34,152 bases of DNA from Betaproteobacteria bacterium (GTDB taxonomy: Bacteria; Pseudomonadota; Gammaproteobacteria; Burkholderiales; SG8-41): positions 1 to 34,152 of the forward strand of contig CANJQI010000042.1 in NCBI GenBank assembly GCA_947476215.1, written 5' to 3'. Below the pieces are notes generated by a model. The model ran no database searches, was not told the origin of the DNA, and was given only the letters and a program-made list of their open reading frames with translations. Shown one piece after another: positions 8,461-16,574 of the stretch. The first letter of the stretch is position 1. Every line of letters begins with the position of its first letter. Position numbers and translations under genes: made by a program.

Positions 8461-8850
8461 CATGTTAGGCGATATGATGGAAATGTTGTCCATCAACAGG
8501 TTGAATCCCCAGACGTAGGGCGGCCCCAGATACTGCATACTGAACAACTCAGTTAGGTTCCGTGCCGGGCCACAAGCTCCTTTTGACGCGGCAAGTCCGG
8601 TTTTGTATGCGCGTTATTTCCGCGATACGTGCGCACACCTTACCCAGAATTAGTTAAGCAAATCCTCACACTACGGTGTGGAAGCGGCGCAATTGAACGC
8701 CGTTCAATGCCCTACGGACTATTCCAGTCCGTTGTGTTGCTTTTTCGCAACCAGAGGCGATGCGCTAACCCCTTGAAATACAATGAAAAACCTAATGTGT
8801 TACATGTAATATCCTCTATATTATATTGTTTTTAAAAGAATTGTGGATAA
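8461..8850. other. Non-coding stretch upstream of the mra promoter, with AT-rich segment and DnaA box
   Basis: No gene is supported between ttuC and the mra promoter. Small inverted repeats are seen: ATTGAAC/GTTCAAT (8692-8708) and ACGGACT/AGTCCGT (8714-8732), the latter followed within 8 nt by TTTTT. From about 8772 to 8840 the sequence turns sharply AT-rich, unlike the rest of the window. This segment holds a candidate promoter, TTACAT (8800-8805) with a 16-bp spacer to TATATT (8822-8827), pointing towards mraZ. It ends at a perfect consensus DnaA box, TTATCCACA, read on the minus strand (8842-8850). Confidence 0.5.
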
Positions 8851-8922
8851 CTGGCTCTGCCTATAACATCAAGTGGGCAGCATAAGTCATTGTCCTGAAA
8901 ACAGAAATTCACATTTTTACGC

Positions 8923-8951
8923 TTGACCGTGCCCCGCGTTTTTCATATAGT
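8923..8951 (+). promoter_or_regulatory. mra promoter (sigma-70 type)
   Basis: TTGACC at 8923-8928 and TATAGT at 8946-8951 are separated by exactly 17 bp, a near-consensus housekeeping promoter. The start of transcription is expected near 8958, about 50 nt before mraZ. The MraZ boxes overlap the end of the -10 element and the start site. Confidence 0.8.
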
Positions 8952-8974
8952 GGGGGTAAGTGGTAAAAAGTGGG
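8950..8974 (+). promoter_or_regulatory. Three MraZ operator boxes
   Basis: GTGGG (8950-8954), GTGGT (8960-8964) and GTGGG (8970-8974) recur at exactly 10-bp intervals, one helical turn apart. This is the known MraZ operator architecture of GTGGG-like direct repeats with 5-bp spacers. The boxes lie over the start site of the mra promoter, so MraZ bound here would repress its own operon, as in E. coli. Confidence 0.85.
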
Positions 8975-9008
8975 AAAAAGCTAATTTCGCGTTTTTCGGG
9001 GGGAATTC

Positions 9009-9455
9009 GTGTTCCGTGGCGTCGTACAACTGAATTTGGACAGCAAAGGCAGGCTTGCGGTGCCATCGCGTTACCGCGATGCGTTGCAGGTGCGCTGCGC
9101 CGGACGCCTGGTGATCACCGCCGACTTCGACAAGTGCTTGCTGATTTATCCGCTTCCCGACTGGGAGCCGATCCAGCAGAAGCTGATGGCACTGTCCAGC
9201 CTGAATCCCCGCATACGCGATTTGCAACGTCGATTGATCGGTTATGCGGAAGACATCGACATGGATGCGGCGGGACGTCTGCTGATATCGCTCGCGCTGC
9301 GTGAGTTTGCCACGTTGGGTAAGAACGTCGTGCTGGTTGGGCAGGGCAACAAGTTCGAATTATGGGACAAGGAAAAATGGGAGCAGGCGCTGGAGCGTGG
9401 CAGCGGATTCGGTGACGGTGATCTGCCGCCCGAACTGGAGGGATTCTCGTTGTGA
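9009..9455 (+). CDS. mraZ: Transcriptional regulator MraZ
   Basis: A 148-residue DNA-binding protein that forms a ring and represses the dcw operon by binding GTGGG repeats. Two AbrB-like half domains are visible: [23 protein letters not shown] at residues 2-24, and [38 protein letters not shown] in the second half, each with the conserved D.(K/A)GRL. The GTG start follows a GGGGGGAA stretch and lies about 35 nt after the last operator box. The stop overlaps the start of rsmH (GTGA). Confidence 0.97.
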   Translation: MFRGVVQLNLDSKGRLAVPSRYRDALQVRCAGRLVITADFDKCLLIYPLPDWEPIQQKLMALSSLNPRIRDLQRRLIGYAEDIDMDAAGRLLISLALREFATLGKNVVLVGQGNKFELWDKEKWEQALERGSGFGDGDLPPELEGFSL

Positions 9456-10390
9456 GCCCGGGCTCACATGCGCCTGTACTGTTGGAAGCAGCAATTGATA
9501 GTTTGAATGTGCGTGTGGATGGTGTTTATGTCGACTGCACATTTGGCCGCGGCGGCCACAGCCGGGAAATATTGAGGCGCCTGGGAGTTAACGGGCGCGT
9601 CATAGCGCTGGATCGCGACCCGGCTGCGATAGTGGCGCGTGGAGGGATTGATGACGAACGACTGCAACTTGCGCACAGCCGGTTCAGCCTGCTGCAGGAT
9701 GTGTTGCGCGACCGCGGCACCGCGCAGGTCGACGGCATATTGCTCGATCTTGGCGTCTCGTCGCCGCAGCTCGATGACGCCACGCGCGGCTTCAGCTTTC
9801 GCAATGACGCGCCCCTGGACATGCGCATGGACACCAGCCGCGGTCCAACTGCCGCGCAGTGGCTGGCGCAGGCCGACGAAGGTGAACTCAGAGAGGTAAT
9901 CCGCAATTATGGCGAAGAACGGTTTGCTAAACAGATTGCAGCAGCGCTTGTTGCGGCAAGATCGCGGGGGCCTGTCGCTACCACACGGCAGCTTGCCGGG
10001 ATCGTGGCCCAGGTCGTCCACACGCATGAGCACGGGCAGAACCCGGCGACGCGCACTTTTCAGGCTCTACGGATTCATGTCAATCAGGAGCTCGAGGAGT
10101 TGACCCGCGTGTTACCGCAATGCGTGGACGCGCTGGCGCCGCGAGGCCGCCTGGTGGCCATCAGTTTCCACTCGCTTGAGGACCGCATCGTCAAACGCTT
10201 CCTGCGTGAGCACTCGCAGCCCGCCCAGTTGCCGAAACGTCTGCCGCTGCGCGCGGTCGAGCTACCGCAGCCCAAGCTCGGTCTGATCGGTAAGTTGCGG
10301 CGTCCGGTTCCACGGGAGGTCGAAGTCAATCCACGCGCGCGCAGCGCAAGAATGCGCGTTGCCGAGCGCTTGGGCGGGAACGAGTTTTGA
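9452..10390 (+). CDS. rsmH: 16S rRNA (cytosine1402-N4)-methyltransferase
   Basis: RsmH (MraW) N4-methylates C1402 of 16S rRNA, completing the m4Cm modification together with RsmI. The 312 residues include [11 protein letters not shown] at the N-terminus, the SAM-binding [44 protein letters not shown] and [19 protein letters not shown], and the C-terminal family mark [14 protein letters not shown]. The GTG start overlaps the mraZ stop by 4 nt, and the stop overlaps the ftsL start. Confidence 0.97.
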   Translation: MSPGSHAPVLLEAAIDSLNVRVDGVYVDCTFGRGGHSREILRRLGVNGRVIALDRDPAAIVARGGIDDERLQLAHSRFSLLQDVLRDRGTAQVDGILLDLGVSSPQLDDATRGFSFRNDAPLDMRMDTSRGPTAAQWLAQADEGELREVIRNYGEERFAKQIAAALVAARSRGPVATTRQLAGIVAQVVHTHEHGQNPATRTFQALRIHVNQELEELTRVLPQCVDALAPRGRLVAISFHSLEDRIVKRFLREHSQPAQLPKRLPLRAVELPQPKLGLIGKLRRPVPREVEVNPRARSARMRVAERLGGNEF

Positions 10391-10662
10391 TTACGCGCCT
10401 CAATCTGATCCTGCTCGGCGCGCTGGTGCTGTGCGCGCTTGCAGTGGTGACATCGCAACACAAGGCACGCAAGCTCTTTGTTGAGCTGCAGAAGCAACGT
10501 GAAATAGCCCGGCAGATCGAAATCGAGTGGGGACAGCTGCAGCTTGAGCAAAGCACCTGGGCCATGCATGCCCGAATAGAGAAAATCGCGACTGGCCAAC
10601 TGATGATGCGTGTACCGCCGGCGTCGCGTGTGCAGATGGTCATGCCGGACCCCGCCAGATGA
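10387..10662 (+). CDS. ftsL: Cell division protein FtsL
   Basis: A 91-residue bitopic membrane protein of the FtsBLQ complex, which signals to FtsWI during septation. Residues 4-22 ([19 protein letters not shown]) are the transmembrane segment; a charged coiled-coil stretch ([21 protein letters not shown]) follows, then a periplasmic tail ending MVMPDPAR. Sequence conservation of FtsL is low; length, topology and position between rsmH and ftsI identify it. The start is TTG, overlapping the rsmH stop as TTGA, so expression probably depends on translational coupling. Confidence 0.92.
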   Translation: MITRLNLILLGALVLCALAVVTSQHKARKLFVELQKQREIARQIEIEWGQLQLEQSTWAMHARIEKIATGQLMMRVPPASRVQMVMPDPAR

Positions 10663-12389
10663 ATGCCGTTTCCCCGGCCATCGTCATACGGCTGCCTGCC
10701 TGGCGTTCGCGTGCGCTGTTGATCATTCTGCTGGGCGCTTTCGTGGTGCTGCTTGGACGCGCGTTCTATCTGCAGGGACTGAACAAGACCTTTCTGCAGC
10801 AGAAAGGCGAGTCACGCTACAGCCGGGTAGTCGAATTGTCCGCGACACGCGGCATGATCATGGACCGCAATCGCGAGCCGCTCGCGATTTCGACGCCCGT
10901 CGAGTCGGTGTCGGTGACGCCGTCCGAAGTGGAAATCACGCCGGAACAAACGCAACGCCTGGCGACGTTGCTGGAACTGGACAGCCGCGAACTCAGCAGA
11001 CGGATCGCCGAAGCCGATGGCAAATTCGCCTATCTAAAACGCCACCTTCCCCCGGAACAGGCGGCGCGCGTGATCAGTCTCGATATTCCAGGTGTGTTTT
11101 TGAGGCGCGAATATCGGCGTTATTACCCGGGCAGTGAGTACACCGCGCATTTGATCGGCGTGACGAATATCGATCATAAAGGGCAGGAAGCACTCGAGCT
11201 CGCGTTTGATGAACATCTCGCCGGAAAACCGGGCAGCCGGCGTGTGATCATTGATCGCCGCGGACACATCGTCGAGGACGTAAAGAGCATACGAACGCCG
11301 CAACAGGGTCGCGATCTCGTGCTGTCGATAGACACCAGGATACAGTACCTCGCCTATCGCGAGCTGAAGAACGCAGTCGTTGCAAACCGCGCGAAAGCCG
11401 GCGGCATCGTGGTGCTGGACGCCAGAACAGGTGAAGTCCTGGCGATGGCCAATCTGCCTTCTTATAACCCCAACAATCGCGAGAAACCCGAACCCGCGCG
11501 CATGCGCAACCGCGCGGTGACGGATCTTTTTGAGCCCGGTTCCACCCTCAAACCGTTTACCGCGGCCGCGGCCATCGAGTCCGGACTCTACACGCCGGAT
11601 ACCGTGATACAGACGGCGCCCGGATCAATGACGATAGGCGGGCGCACGATACACGATGCACATTCGGAAGGTGCGCTCACGGTGGCGCAGGTCATCCAGA
11701 AATCATCCAATGTAGGCGCAGCCAAGATGGCACTCGCATTGCCATCGCAGAAACTGTGGAACATGTTCAACGCGGTCGGATTCGGTGCGCAGCCGAGGTC
11801 GGAGTTTCCCGGGGAAAGCGCGGGCAAACTGCGCGCATACAAGACCTGGCGTCCGATCGAGCAGGCAACCATGGCTTACGGTCATGGTATTTCCCTCAGT
11901 CTGCTGCAGCTTGCACGCGCCTATATGTTGTTTACCGGCAACGGTGAAATCCGACCGGTCACTCTGATCAAGACGGATGCGCCCCCTGAAGGCGCGCAGG
12001 TGATTTCCGCGGAAACGGCACTGCAGCTGCGCAACATGCTGGAAATGGTGGTCAGGCCGGGCGGCACCGCGCCGCGCGCCCAGGTTGCCGGTTACCGTGT
12101 AGCGGGCAAGACCGGTACCGCGCACAAACTGGATGGCGCAACTTATGCTGCCAACAAATACGTGTCCTCCTTCGTCGGGTTTGCGCCTGCGTCCGCACCG
12201 CAGTTGATTGTTGCGGTCATGATAGACGAGCCGGGCGCGGGCCAGTACTACGGCGGCGCGATCGCGGCACCGGTGTTCAGCAGCGTCATGGCGGGCGCGT
12301 TGCGTTTGCTGGGAACAAAACCCGATGCGCCGCTCAACAATGTCGTTTTGCCGCCGCCCGACGCACCTGAAATCCGGGAGGAAGTATGA
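10659..12389 (+). CDS. ftsI: Peptidoglycan D,D-transpeptidase FtsI (PBP3)
   Basis: The septum-specific crosslinking enzyme, working with FtsW. The 576 residues comprise a short cytoplasmic tail, a transmembrane helix at about 19-36 and a dimerisation/pedestal domain (VVELSATRGMIMDRNREPLA). The transpeptidase domain has the active-site STLK motif (Ser295, Lys298), the SSN motif (349-351) and KTGT (484-487). All catalytic motifs are intact. It overlaps ftsL at its start and murE at its end, each by an ATGA. Confidence 0.98.
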   Translation: MNAVSPAIVIRLPAWRSRALLIILLGAFVVLLGRAFYLQGLNKTFLQQKGESRYSRVVELSATRGMIMDRNREPLAISTPVESVSVTPSEVEITPEQTQRLATLLELDSRELSRRIAEADGKFAYLKRHLPPEQAARVISLDIPGVFLRREYRRYYPGSEYTAHLIGVTNIDHKGQEALELAFDEHLAGKPGSRRVIIDRRGHIVEDVKSIRTPQQGRDLVLSIDTRIQYLAYRELKNAVVANRAKAGGIVVLDARTGEVLAMANLPSYNPNNREKPEPARMRNRAVTDLFEPGSTLKPFTAAAAIESGLYTPDTVIQTAPGSMTIGGRTIHDAHSEGALTVAQVIQKSSNVGAAKMALALPSQKLWNMFNAVGFGAQPRSEFPGESAGKLRAYKTWRPIEQATMAYGHGISLSLLQLARAYMLFTGNGEIRPVTLIKTDAPPEGAQVISAETALQLRNMLEMVVRPGGTAPRAQVAGYRVAGKTGTAHKLDGATYAANKYVSSFVGFAPASAPQLIVAVMIDEPGAGQYYGGAIAAPVFSSVMAGALRLLGTKPDAPLNNVVLPPPDAPEIREEV

Positions 12390-13909
12390 ACTCGGGATCG
12401 GCGACGTTGGGTTACGGCGTGGCCGCGGCGGGGCTCGACTGGCGGGCTATCGATGGACTGGGCGCGAAACGCCTTGCAACCGATAGCCGGACCATCAGGC
12501 GTGGCGACACCTTTATTGCATACCCCGGCGAAACGCAGGATGGCCGCCGCTACATTCCGCAGGCCATCGCCAACGGCGCGCGCGCGGTGCTGTGGGAAAA
12601 ACGTGGTTTCAAATGGCAGTCCGCGTGGCGCGTGCCCAATCTGGGCGTATCGAACTTGCGTGCGAATGCGGGGCTGATCGCAAGCCACGTCCATGCGGAT
12701 CCGTCGGCACGGTTGTGGATGGTGGGTGTGACCGGCACGAACGGCAAGACCACTTGCAGTCAGTGGATCGCGCGCGCTCTTGACGAAAGTGGCATGCGCA
12801 GCGCGGTCATCGGGACGTTGGGCCACGGGATGCGTGGCAGATTGAGACCGCTCGTCAACACCACGCCCGATGCGGTGTGGCTGCATGCGCAACTTGCCGA
12901 ATATCTGCGGCGCAAGGCGCGCGCGGTAAGCATGGAAGTGTCGTCCATAGGACTCGAGCAGGATCGTCACGCCGGCGTGCAGTTCGACGTTGCGATGTTT
13001 ACCAATTTGACCCGCGATCATCTCGATTATCACCGCACCATGCCGCGCTACCGGCGCGCCAAGGCCAGGCTATTCGAATGCGAGTCGCTCAAGCACGCCA
13101 TTATCAATGTTGACGACAACTATGGCGCGGAGCTTGCCAAAACGGTTAAACGACGCGGACTGAAGGTCGTCGAGTTTGGCTTTAACCGCATTTCCGGCAG
13201 ACGCGCGTCGCATGTGACGGGCAGCAATCTGGCGGCCGATACCCGCGGTCTGCGGTTTGACATTGCGACGCCGTGGGGTCGCGCGCATATCGCAAGCCGA
13301 ATGTTGGGGCGGTTCAATGCGTTAAATCTGCTGGGTACGCTCGCGGTACTGTTGGTCAGCGGCGTGAGCCTGCGTAAGGCAGTCGCTGCAGTCAGTCACG
13401 TGGTGCCGGTTCCAGGTCGGATGCAGACCATGGGTGGCGGCACACGGCCCTTGGTCGTCGTCGACTATGCGCACACACCCGACGCGCTGTACCAAGTTCT
13501 GGGTACGCTGCGCGAGACATTCACAACCCCTGATATGCAGAGTGCGGCCAGAAATCCGCGCCTCGCGTGCGTATTCGGTTGCGGGGGCGAGCGCGATCGC
13601 GGCAAGCGTCCGTTGATGGGCGCCATCGCCGCGCGCCTTGCGGATCGCGTGATTCTTACCAACGACAATCCGCGTAACGAGGATGCGTTGACGATAGCCG
13701 ATGACGTTCTCGGCGGCATGGAATGTGACAGCGAAATAGATCTGAACCGCGCCTGTGCCATCCAGCGCGCGATCCGTGGCGCGCAGCGTGGCGACGTCGT
13801 GCTGATCGCGGGGAAGGGGCATGAATGCTATCAGGAAATCAAAGGGATACGACATCCATTCAGCGATATGGATGTCGCCCGTGACGCGCTCAAGCGGTGG
13901 CCGGCATGA
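12386..13909 (+). CDS. murE: UDP-MurNAc-L-Ala-D-Glu:meso-diaminopimelate ligase
   Basis: MurE adds the third stem-peptide residue in the cytoplasm using ATP. The 507-residue protein has the Mur-ligase ATP loop TGTNGKTT (116-123), the SMEVSSIGLEQDR segment with the lysine-carbamate region nearby, and a DNPR tetrad (427-430). DNPR is the signature of ligases that select meso-diaminopimelate rather than lysine, so the peptidoglycan is of the meso-DAP type. The insertion FTTPDMQSAARNPRLACVFG is slightly longer than in E. coli. The start overlaps ftsI by ATGA. Confidence 0.98.
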   Translation: MNSGSATLGYGVAAAGLDWRAIDGLGAKRLATDSRTIRRGDTFIAYPGETQDGRRYIPQAIANGARAVLWEKRGFKWQSAWRVPNLGVSNLRANAGLIASHVHADPSARLWMVGVTGTNGKTTCSQWIARALDESGMRSAVIGTLGHGMRGRLRPLVNTTPDAVWLHAQLAEYLRRKARAVSMEVSSIGLEQDRHAGVQFDVAMFTNLTRDHLDYHRTMPRYRRAKARLFECESLKHAIINVDDNYGAELAKTVKRRGLKVVEFGFNRISGRRASHVTGSNLAADTRGLRFDIATPWGRAHIASRMLGRFNALNLLGTLAVLLVSGVSLRKAVAAVSHVVPVPGRMQTMGGGTRPLVVVDYAHTPDALYQVLGTLRETFTTPDMQSAARNPRLACVFGCGGERDRGKRPLMGAIAARLADRVILTNDNPRNEDALTIADDVLGGMECDSEIDLNRACAIQRAIRGAQRGDVVLIAGKGHECYQEIKGIRHPFSDMDVARDALKRWPA

Positions 13910-15267
13910 TGCGCGTTTCGGAAGCGGCACGGGCGCTTGATTCCCGGTACACCGGCGCGGATGTCGAGTTTACCGGGGTGTGCACCGATACCCGAACCAT
14001 CAAGCGCGGGGATCTGTTTGTCGCTTTACGGGGCGAGCGTTTTGACGGACACGAATTTGTTGCGCAGGCCGCCGGCGCCGGCGCAGTGGCAGCGTTAGTC
14101 GAGAATGTCCTGGCCCAGACGAATCTGCCGCAGATCGTGGCCGACAATACGCGCCGTGCGCTGGGCGTGCTTGCCAGGTGCTGGCGCCAACGGTACTCGC
14201 CGGCTTTGATTGCCATCGCCGGATCCAACGGCAAGACCACCACCAAGGAAATGCTGGCCGCCATTTTGCGCAGCCATGCAGGCGAGGACGGGGTGTTGGC
14301 GACGGCAGGTAATTTCAACAATGACATCGGTCTGCCGCTAACCCTTTTGCGCCTGCGCGCGTCTCATCGCTATTGTGCAATAGAAATCGGCATGAACCAT
14401 AAAGGTGAAATTTCCGCGCTTGCCGACATTACCCGTCCGACGATCGCAGTGGTGACGAATGCTCAGCGCGAGCATATGGAGTTCATGGGATCGGTCGACG
14501 AAGTTGCAGCCGAAAACGCGGCCGTGTACGCAGCATTGCCCGAGAACGGCGTTGCGGTGGTCAACGCGGATGACGCGTACGCGCCCGTGTTTCGACATGC
14601 AGCCGCCGGCCACAGCATCATAGATTTCGGATTGACCGGCGACGTGGCGCTGACAGGCGGATATGCATTAAAGGGGTTGTCGAGCGAAATCCGGCTGAGG
14701 ACGCACACGGAAGAGGTAAAGGCCACGCTGGAAATTCCCGGACTGCACAATGTGCGGAACGCGCTGGCCGCCGCTGCGTGCGCGCACGCAGCAGGCATCA
14801 GTCTATATGCGATAGGCGCCGGGCTCTCTGCATTTCGGCCGTATACCGGACGACTGCAAATCAAGCGCGCGTTGAGCGGGGCGACGGTAATCGACGACAC
14901 ATACAACGCGAATCCGGACTCGGTTCGTGCAGCCATCGATGTACTGGCGGTATGTCCTGCGCCTACCGTGCTGGTGCTCGGTGACATGGGCGAAGTGGGC
15001 GAGCACGAAGCGGCATTTCACCGCGAGATCGGCGAGTACGCGCGCACCCGGAATATATCGACGCTACTGGCCATCGGCAGTGCAACACGCGCCTCGGTAG
15101 GCGCTTTTGGTGACGCTGGTACTCACGCTGCATCCGTGGATGAATTGTCGACATTAGTTCGCGCCGCCGCCGGCGCAGGGGCCACGCTGCTGGTTAAAGG
15201 CTCGCGTTTCATGCGTATGGAGCGCATCGTTGCGGCGCTGATCGGAGACGGGGGCGGTGGCCACTGA
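13906..15267 (+). CDS. murF: UDP-MurNAc-tripeptide:D-Ala-D-Ala ligase
   Basis: MurF attaches D-Ala-D-Ala to complete the UDP-MurNAc-pentapeptide. The ATP loop GSNGKTT is at 106-112, followed by NFNNDIGLPLTLL and IEIGMNHKGEI, both typical of MurF; DTYNANPDS lies in the C-terminal domain. I choose ATG at 13906 because it overlaps the murE stop as ATGA, the pattern used across this cluster, giving 453 residues; GTG at 13897 and ATG at 13909 are in-frame alternatives. The stop TGA shares its last base with the first of two small ORFs leading to mraY. Confidence 0.97.
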   Translation: MMRVSEAARALDSRYTGADVEFTGVCTDTRTIKRGDLFVALRGERFDGHEFVAQAAGAGAVAALVENVLAQTNLPQIVADNTRRALGVLARCWRQRYSPALIAIAGSNGKTTTKEMLAAILRSHAGEDGVLATAGNFNNDIGLPLTLLRLRASHRYCAIEIGMNHKGEISALADITRPTIAVVTNAQREHMEFMGSVDEVAAENAAVYAALPENGVAVVNADDAYAPVFRHAAAGHSIIDFGLTGDVALTGGYALKGLSSEIRLRTHTEEVKATLEIPGLHNVRNALAAAACAHAAGISLYAIGAGLSAFRPYTGRLQIKRALSGATVIDDTYNANPDSVRAAIDVLAVCPAPTVLVLGDMGEVGEHEAAFHREIGEYARTRNISTLLAIGSATRASVGAFGDAGTHAASVDELSTLVRAAAGAGATLLVKGSRFMRMERIVAALIGDGGGGH

Positions 15268-15341
15268 TGCTTTTCGACCGTGGATTTCAACGCCGTGCAT
15301 TCCGCGCCGTATTGCCGAGCGGAGGTCAAGCATGCTGCTAG
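15267..15341 (+). CDS. Possible 24-residue leader ORF 1 between murF and mraY
   Basis: ATG at 15267 overlaps the murF stop (TGATG). The frame encodes 24 residues (MLFDRGFQRR, then [14 protein letters not shown]) and stops at a TAG that lies seven nucleotides into the next small ORF. Its start is exactly 65 nt before that of ORF 2, which is exactly 65 nt before mraY. No known domain. Whether it is translated is inferred only from coupling geometry. Confidence 0.35.
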   Translation: MLFDRGFQRRAFRAVLPSGGQACC

Positions 15342-15406
15342 AACTCGGGGTTAACGAGTGCTCGCTCTTCGGAACTTTGGAAAAGGAATTTTTCCAATGT
15401 TCCTAG
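15332..15406 (+). CDS. Possible 24-residue leader ORF 2, partial copy of the mraY start
   Basis: It begins [10 protein letters not shown], while MraY begins MFLELAQW. The first 17 nt match the mraY start with three mismatches, sharing CTAGAACTCG. A strong ribosome binding site, GGAGG at 15321-15325, lies six bases before the ATG, better placed than that of mraY itself. The stop TAG (15404-15406) is formed by the CTAGAACTC of mraY, just as the stop of ORF 1 is formed by the same string here. Translation would pass through the hairpin that holds the mraY start. Confidence 0.45.
   Translation: MLLELGVNECSLFGTLEKEFFQCS
15371..15403 (+). promoter_or_regulatory. Hairpin enclosing the mraY ribosome binding site and start codon
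   Basis: GGAAC, a mismatch, and TTGGAAAA pair with TTTTCCAA, a mismatch, and GTTCC, giving a 13-bp stem. The AAGGAA ribosome binding site is at the loop, and the mraY ATG (15397-15399) sits in the 3' arm. Ribosomes finishing small ORF 2 would open it, which suggests translational control of mraY. This is inferred from sequence only. Confidence 0.5.
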
Positions 15407-16482
15407 AACTCGCACAGTGGCTGGCCAAGGATATCCGTGCATTCAATGTGTTCGGCTATATCACTTTGCGCGCCGTACTCGCGTGCCTCACGGCGTTGTT
15501 AATCACGTTTGCAATCGGTCCGACCATGATACGCAGACTTACCTCGTACAAGATCGGCCAGTCGGTACGCGATGATGGTCCGCAGTCGCATCTGCTCAAG
15601 GCCGGCACGCCGACCATGGGCGGAGCACTGATACTGGTTGCGGTTTGCGTCACGACACTGCTGTGGGCGGACCTCGAAAACCGTTTTGTCTGGGTGGTGC
15701 TGGCCGTGACTCTGTGTTTTGGCGCGGTGGGCTGGATCGACGATTACCGCAAGGTGGTCTATCGCAATCCCAAGGGGCTTTCGGCCAGGGCGAAGTTCTT
15801 CTACCAGTCTCTGATCGGCGTGATTGCCGCCTATGTGATCGCGTTCAGCACCAACCTCCCGGCGCAGACGGAGTTCATCGTGCCGTTTTTCAAGAACGTC
15901 GCCTATCCGCTCGGTGTCATCGGGTTCATGGCGGTTACGTACTGCGTGATCGTCGGTACCAGCAATGCGGTGAATCTCACCGACGGCCTGGATGGACTTG
16001 CAATCATGCCTACGGTCATGATCAGCGGTGCGCTGGGCATTTTTGCGTACGTTGCGGGCAATGTTGTATTCGCGCGATATCTCGGGTTTCCCTACATTCC
16101 CGGCGCCGGTGAACTGGCCGTATTTTGCGGCGCGCTTGCCGGGGCGGGTCTGGCTTTTCTGTGGTTCAACGCCTATCCGGCCGAAGTATTCATGGGTGAC
16201 GTCGGTGCGCTTGCGCTGGGCGCGGCCCTGGGCACGATAGCGGTGATTGTGCGCCAGGAGATCGTGCTGTTCATCATGGGCGGCGTATTCGTGGTGGAAA
16301 CCCTGTCGGTGGTACTGCAGGTCGCGTCATTCAAGCTGACGGGCAAACGAATATTCCGCATGGCGCCGCTGCACCACCATTACGAGTTGAAGGGCTGGAA
16401 AGAGAACCAGGTCGTGGTGAGATTCTGGATCATCACCATGATGCTGGTGCTGATCGGGTTGTCAACTCTCAAATTGCGGTAA
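15397..16482 (+). CDS. mraY: Phospho-MurNAc-pentapeptide transferase
   Basis: MraY joins phospho-MurNAc-pentapeptide to undecaprenyl phosphate, making lipid I in the inner membrane. About ten hydrophobic segments alternate with family motifs: [27 protein letters not shown] with the Asp pair at 115-116, [10 protein letters not shown] and HHHYELKGW. The ATG at 15397 gives 361 residues and places the Asp pair at exactly the E. coli numbers, so I prefer it over the upstream in-frame GTG at 15358. The start lies in a hairpin and follows two small ORFs. Confidence 0.97.
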   Translation: MFLELAQWLAKDIRAFNVFGYITLRAVLACLTALLITFAIGPTMIRRLTSYKIGQSVRDDGPQSHLLKAGTPTMGGALILVAVCVTTLLWADLENRFVWVVLAVTLCFGAVGWIDDYRKVVYRNPKGLSARAKFFYQSLIGVIAAYVIAFSTNLPAQTEFIVPFFKNVAYPLGVIGFMAVTYCVIVGTSNAVNLTDGLDGLAIMPTVMISGALGIFAYVAGNVVFARYLGFPYIPGAGELAVFCGALAGAGLAFLWFNAYPAEVFMGDVGALALGAALGTIAVIVRQEIVLFIMGGVFVVETLSVVLQVASFKLTGKRIFRMAPLHHHYELKGWKENQVVVRFWIITMMLVLIGLSTLKLR

Positions 16483-16483
16483 G

Positions 16484-16511
16484 GAGTGAGGGGTCAGGGG
16501 TGTGAGGAGAG
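16484..16511 (+). repeat. Degenerate 7-nt repeat tract after mraY
   Basis: GGAGTGA, GGGGTCA and related G-rich units follow the mraY stop directly. The tract resembles the heptads at the murC/murB and ddlB junctions. Its end supplies the GAGGAGAG ribosome binding site of a small ORF ahead of murD. Confidence 0.4.
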
Positions 16512-16568
16512 ATGAACGAGGTTTGCAGTGACTACGCCTTGTGTATCCCGATTCGTGTCTGGTTCTGA
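16512..16568 (+). CDS. Possible 18-residue leader ORF before murD
   Basis: ATG at 16512 follows GAGGAGAG, a good ribosome binding site. It encodes MNEVCSDYALCIPIRVWF and stops 6 nt before the murD ATG, which has no ribosome binding site of its own. Coupled re-initiation would explain murD translation. It does not resemble the murD N-terminus, and no family is known to me. Confidence 0.35.
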   Translation: MNEVCSDYALCIPIRVWF

Positions 16569-16574
16569 AACATT

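Noticed and set aside
8266-8547. Minus-strand frame starting MFSMQYLGPPYVWGF
   Set aside because: Most of it is antisense to the end of ttuC, there is no recognisable domain, and no ribosome binding site; at most a decayed remnant.
8770-8850. Chromosomal replication origin
   Set aside because: Only one DnaA box was found, with no dnaA, dnaN or gidA nearby; an AT-rich stretch and one box are not enough.
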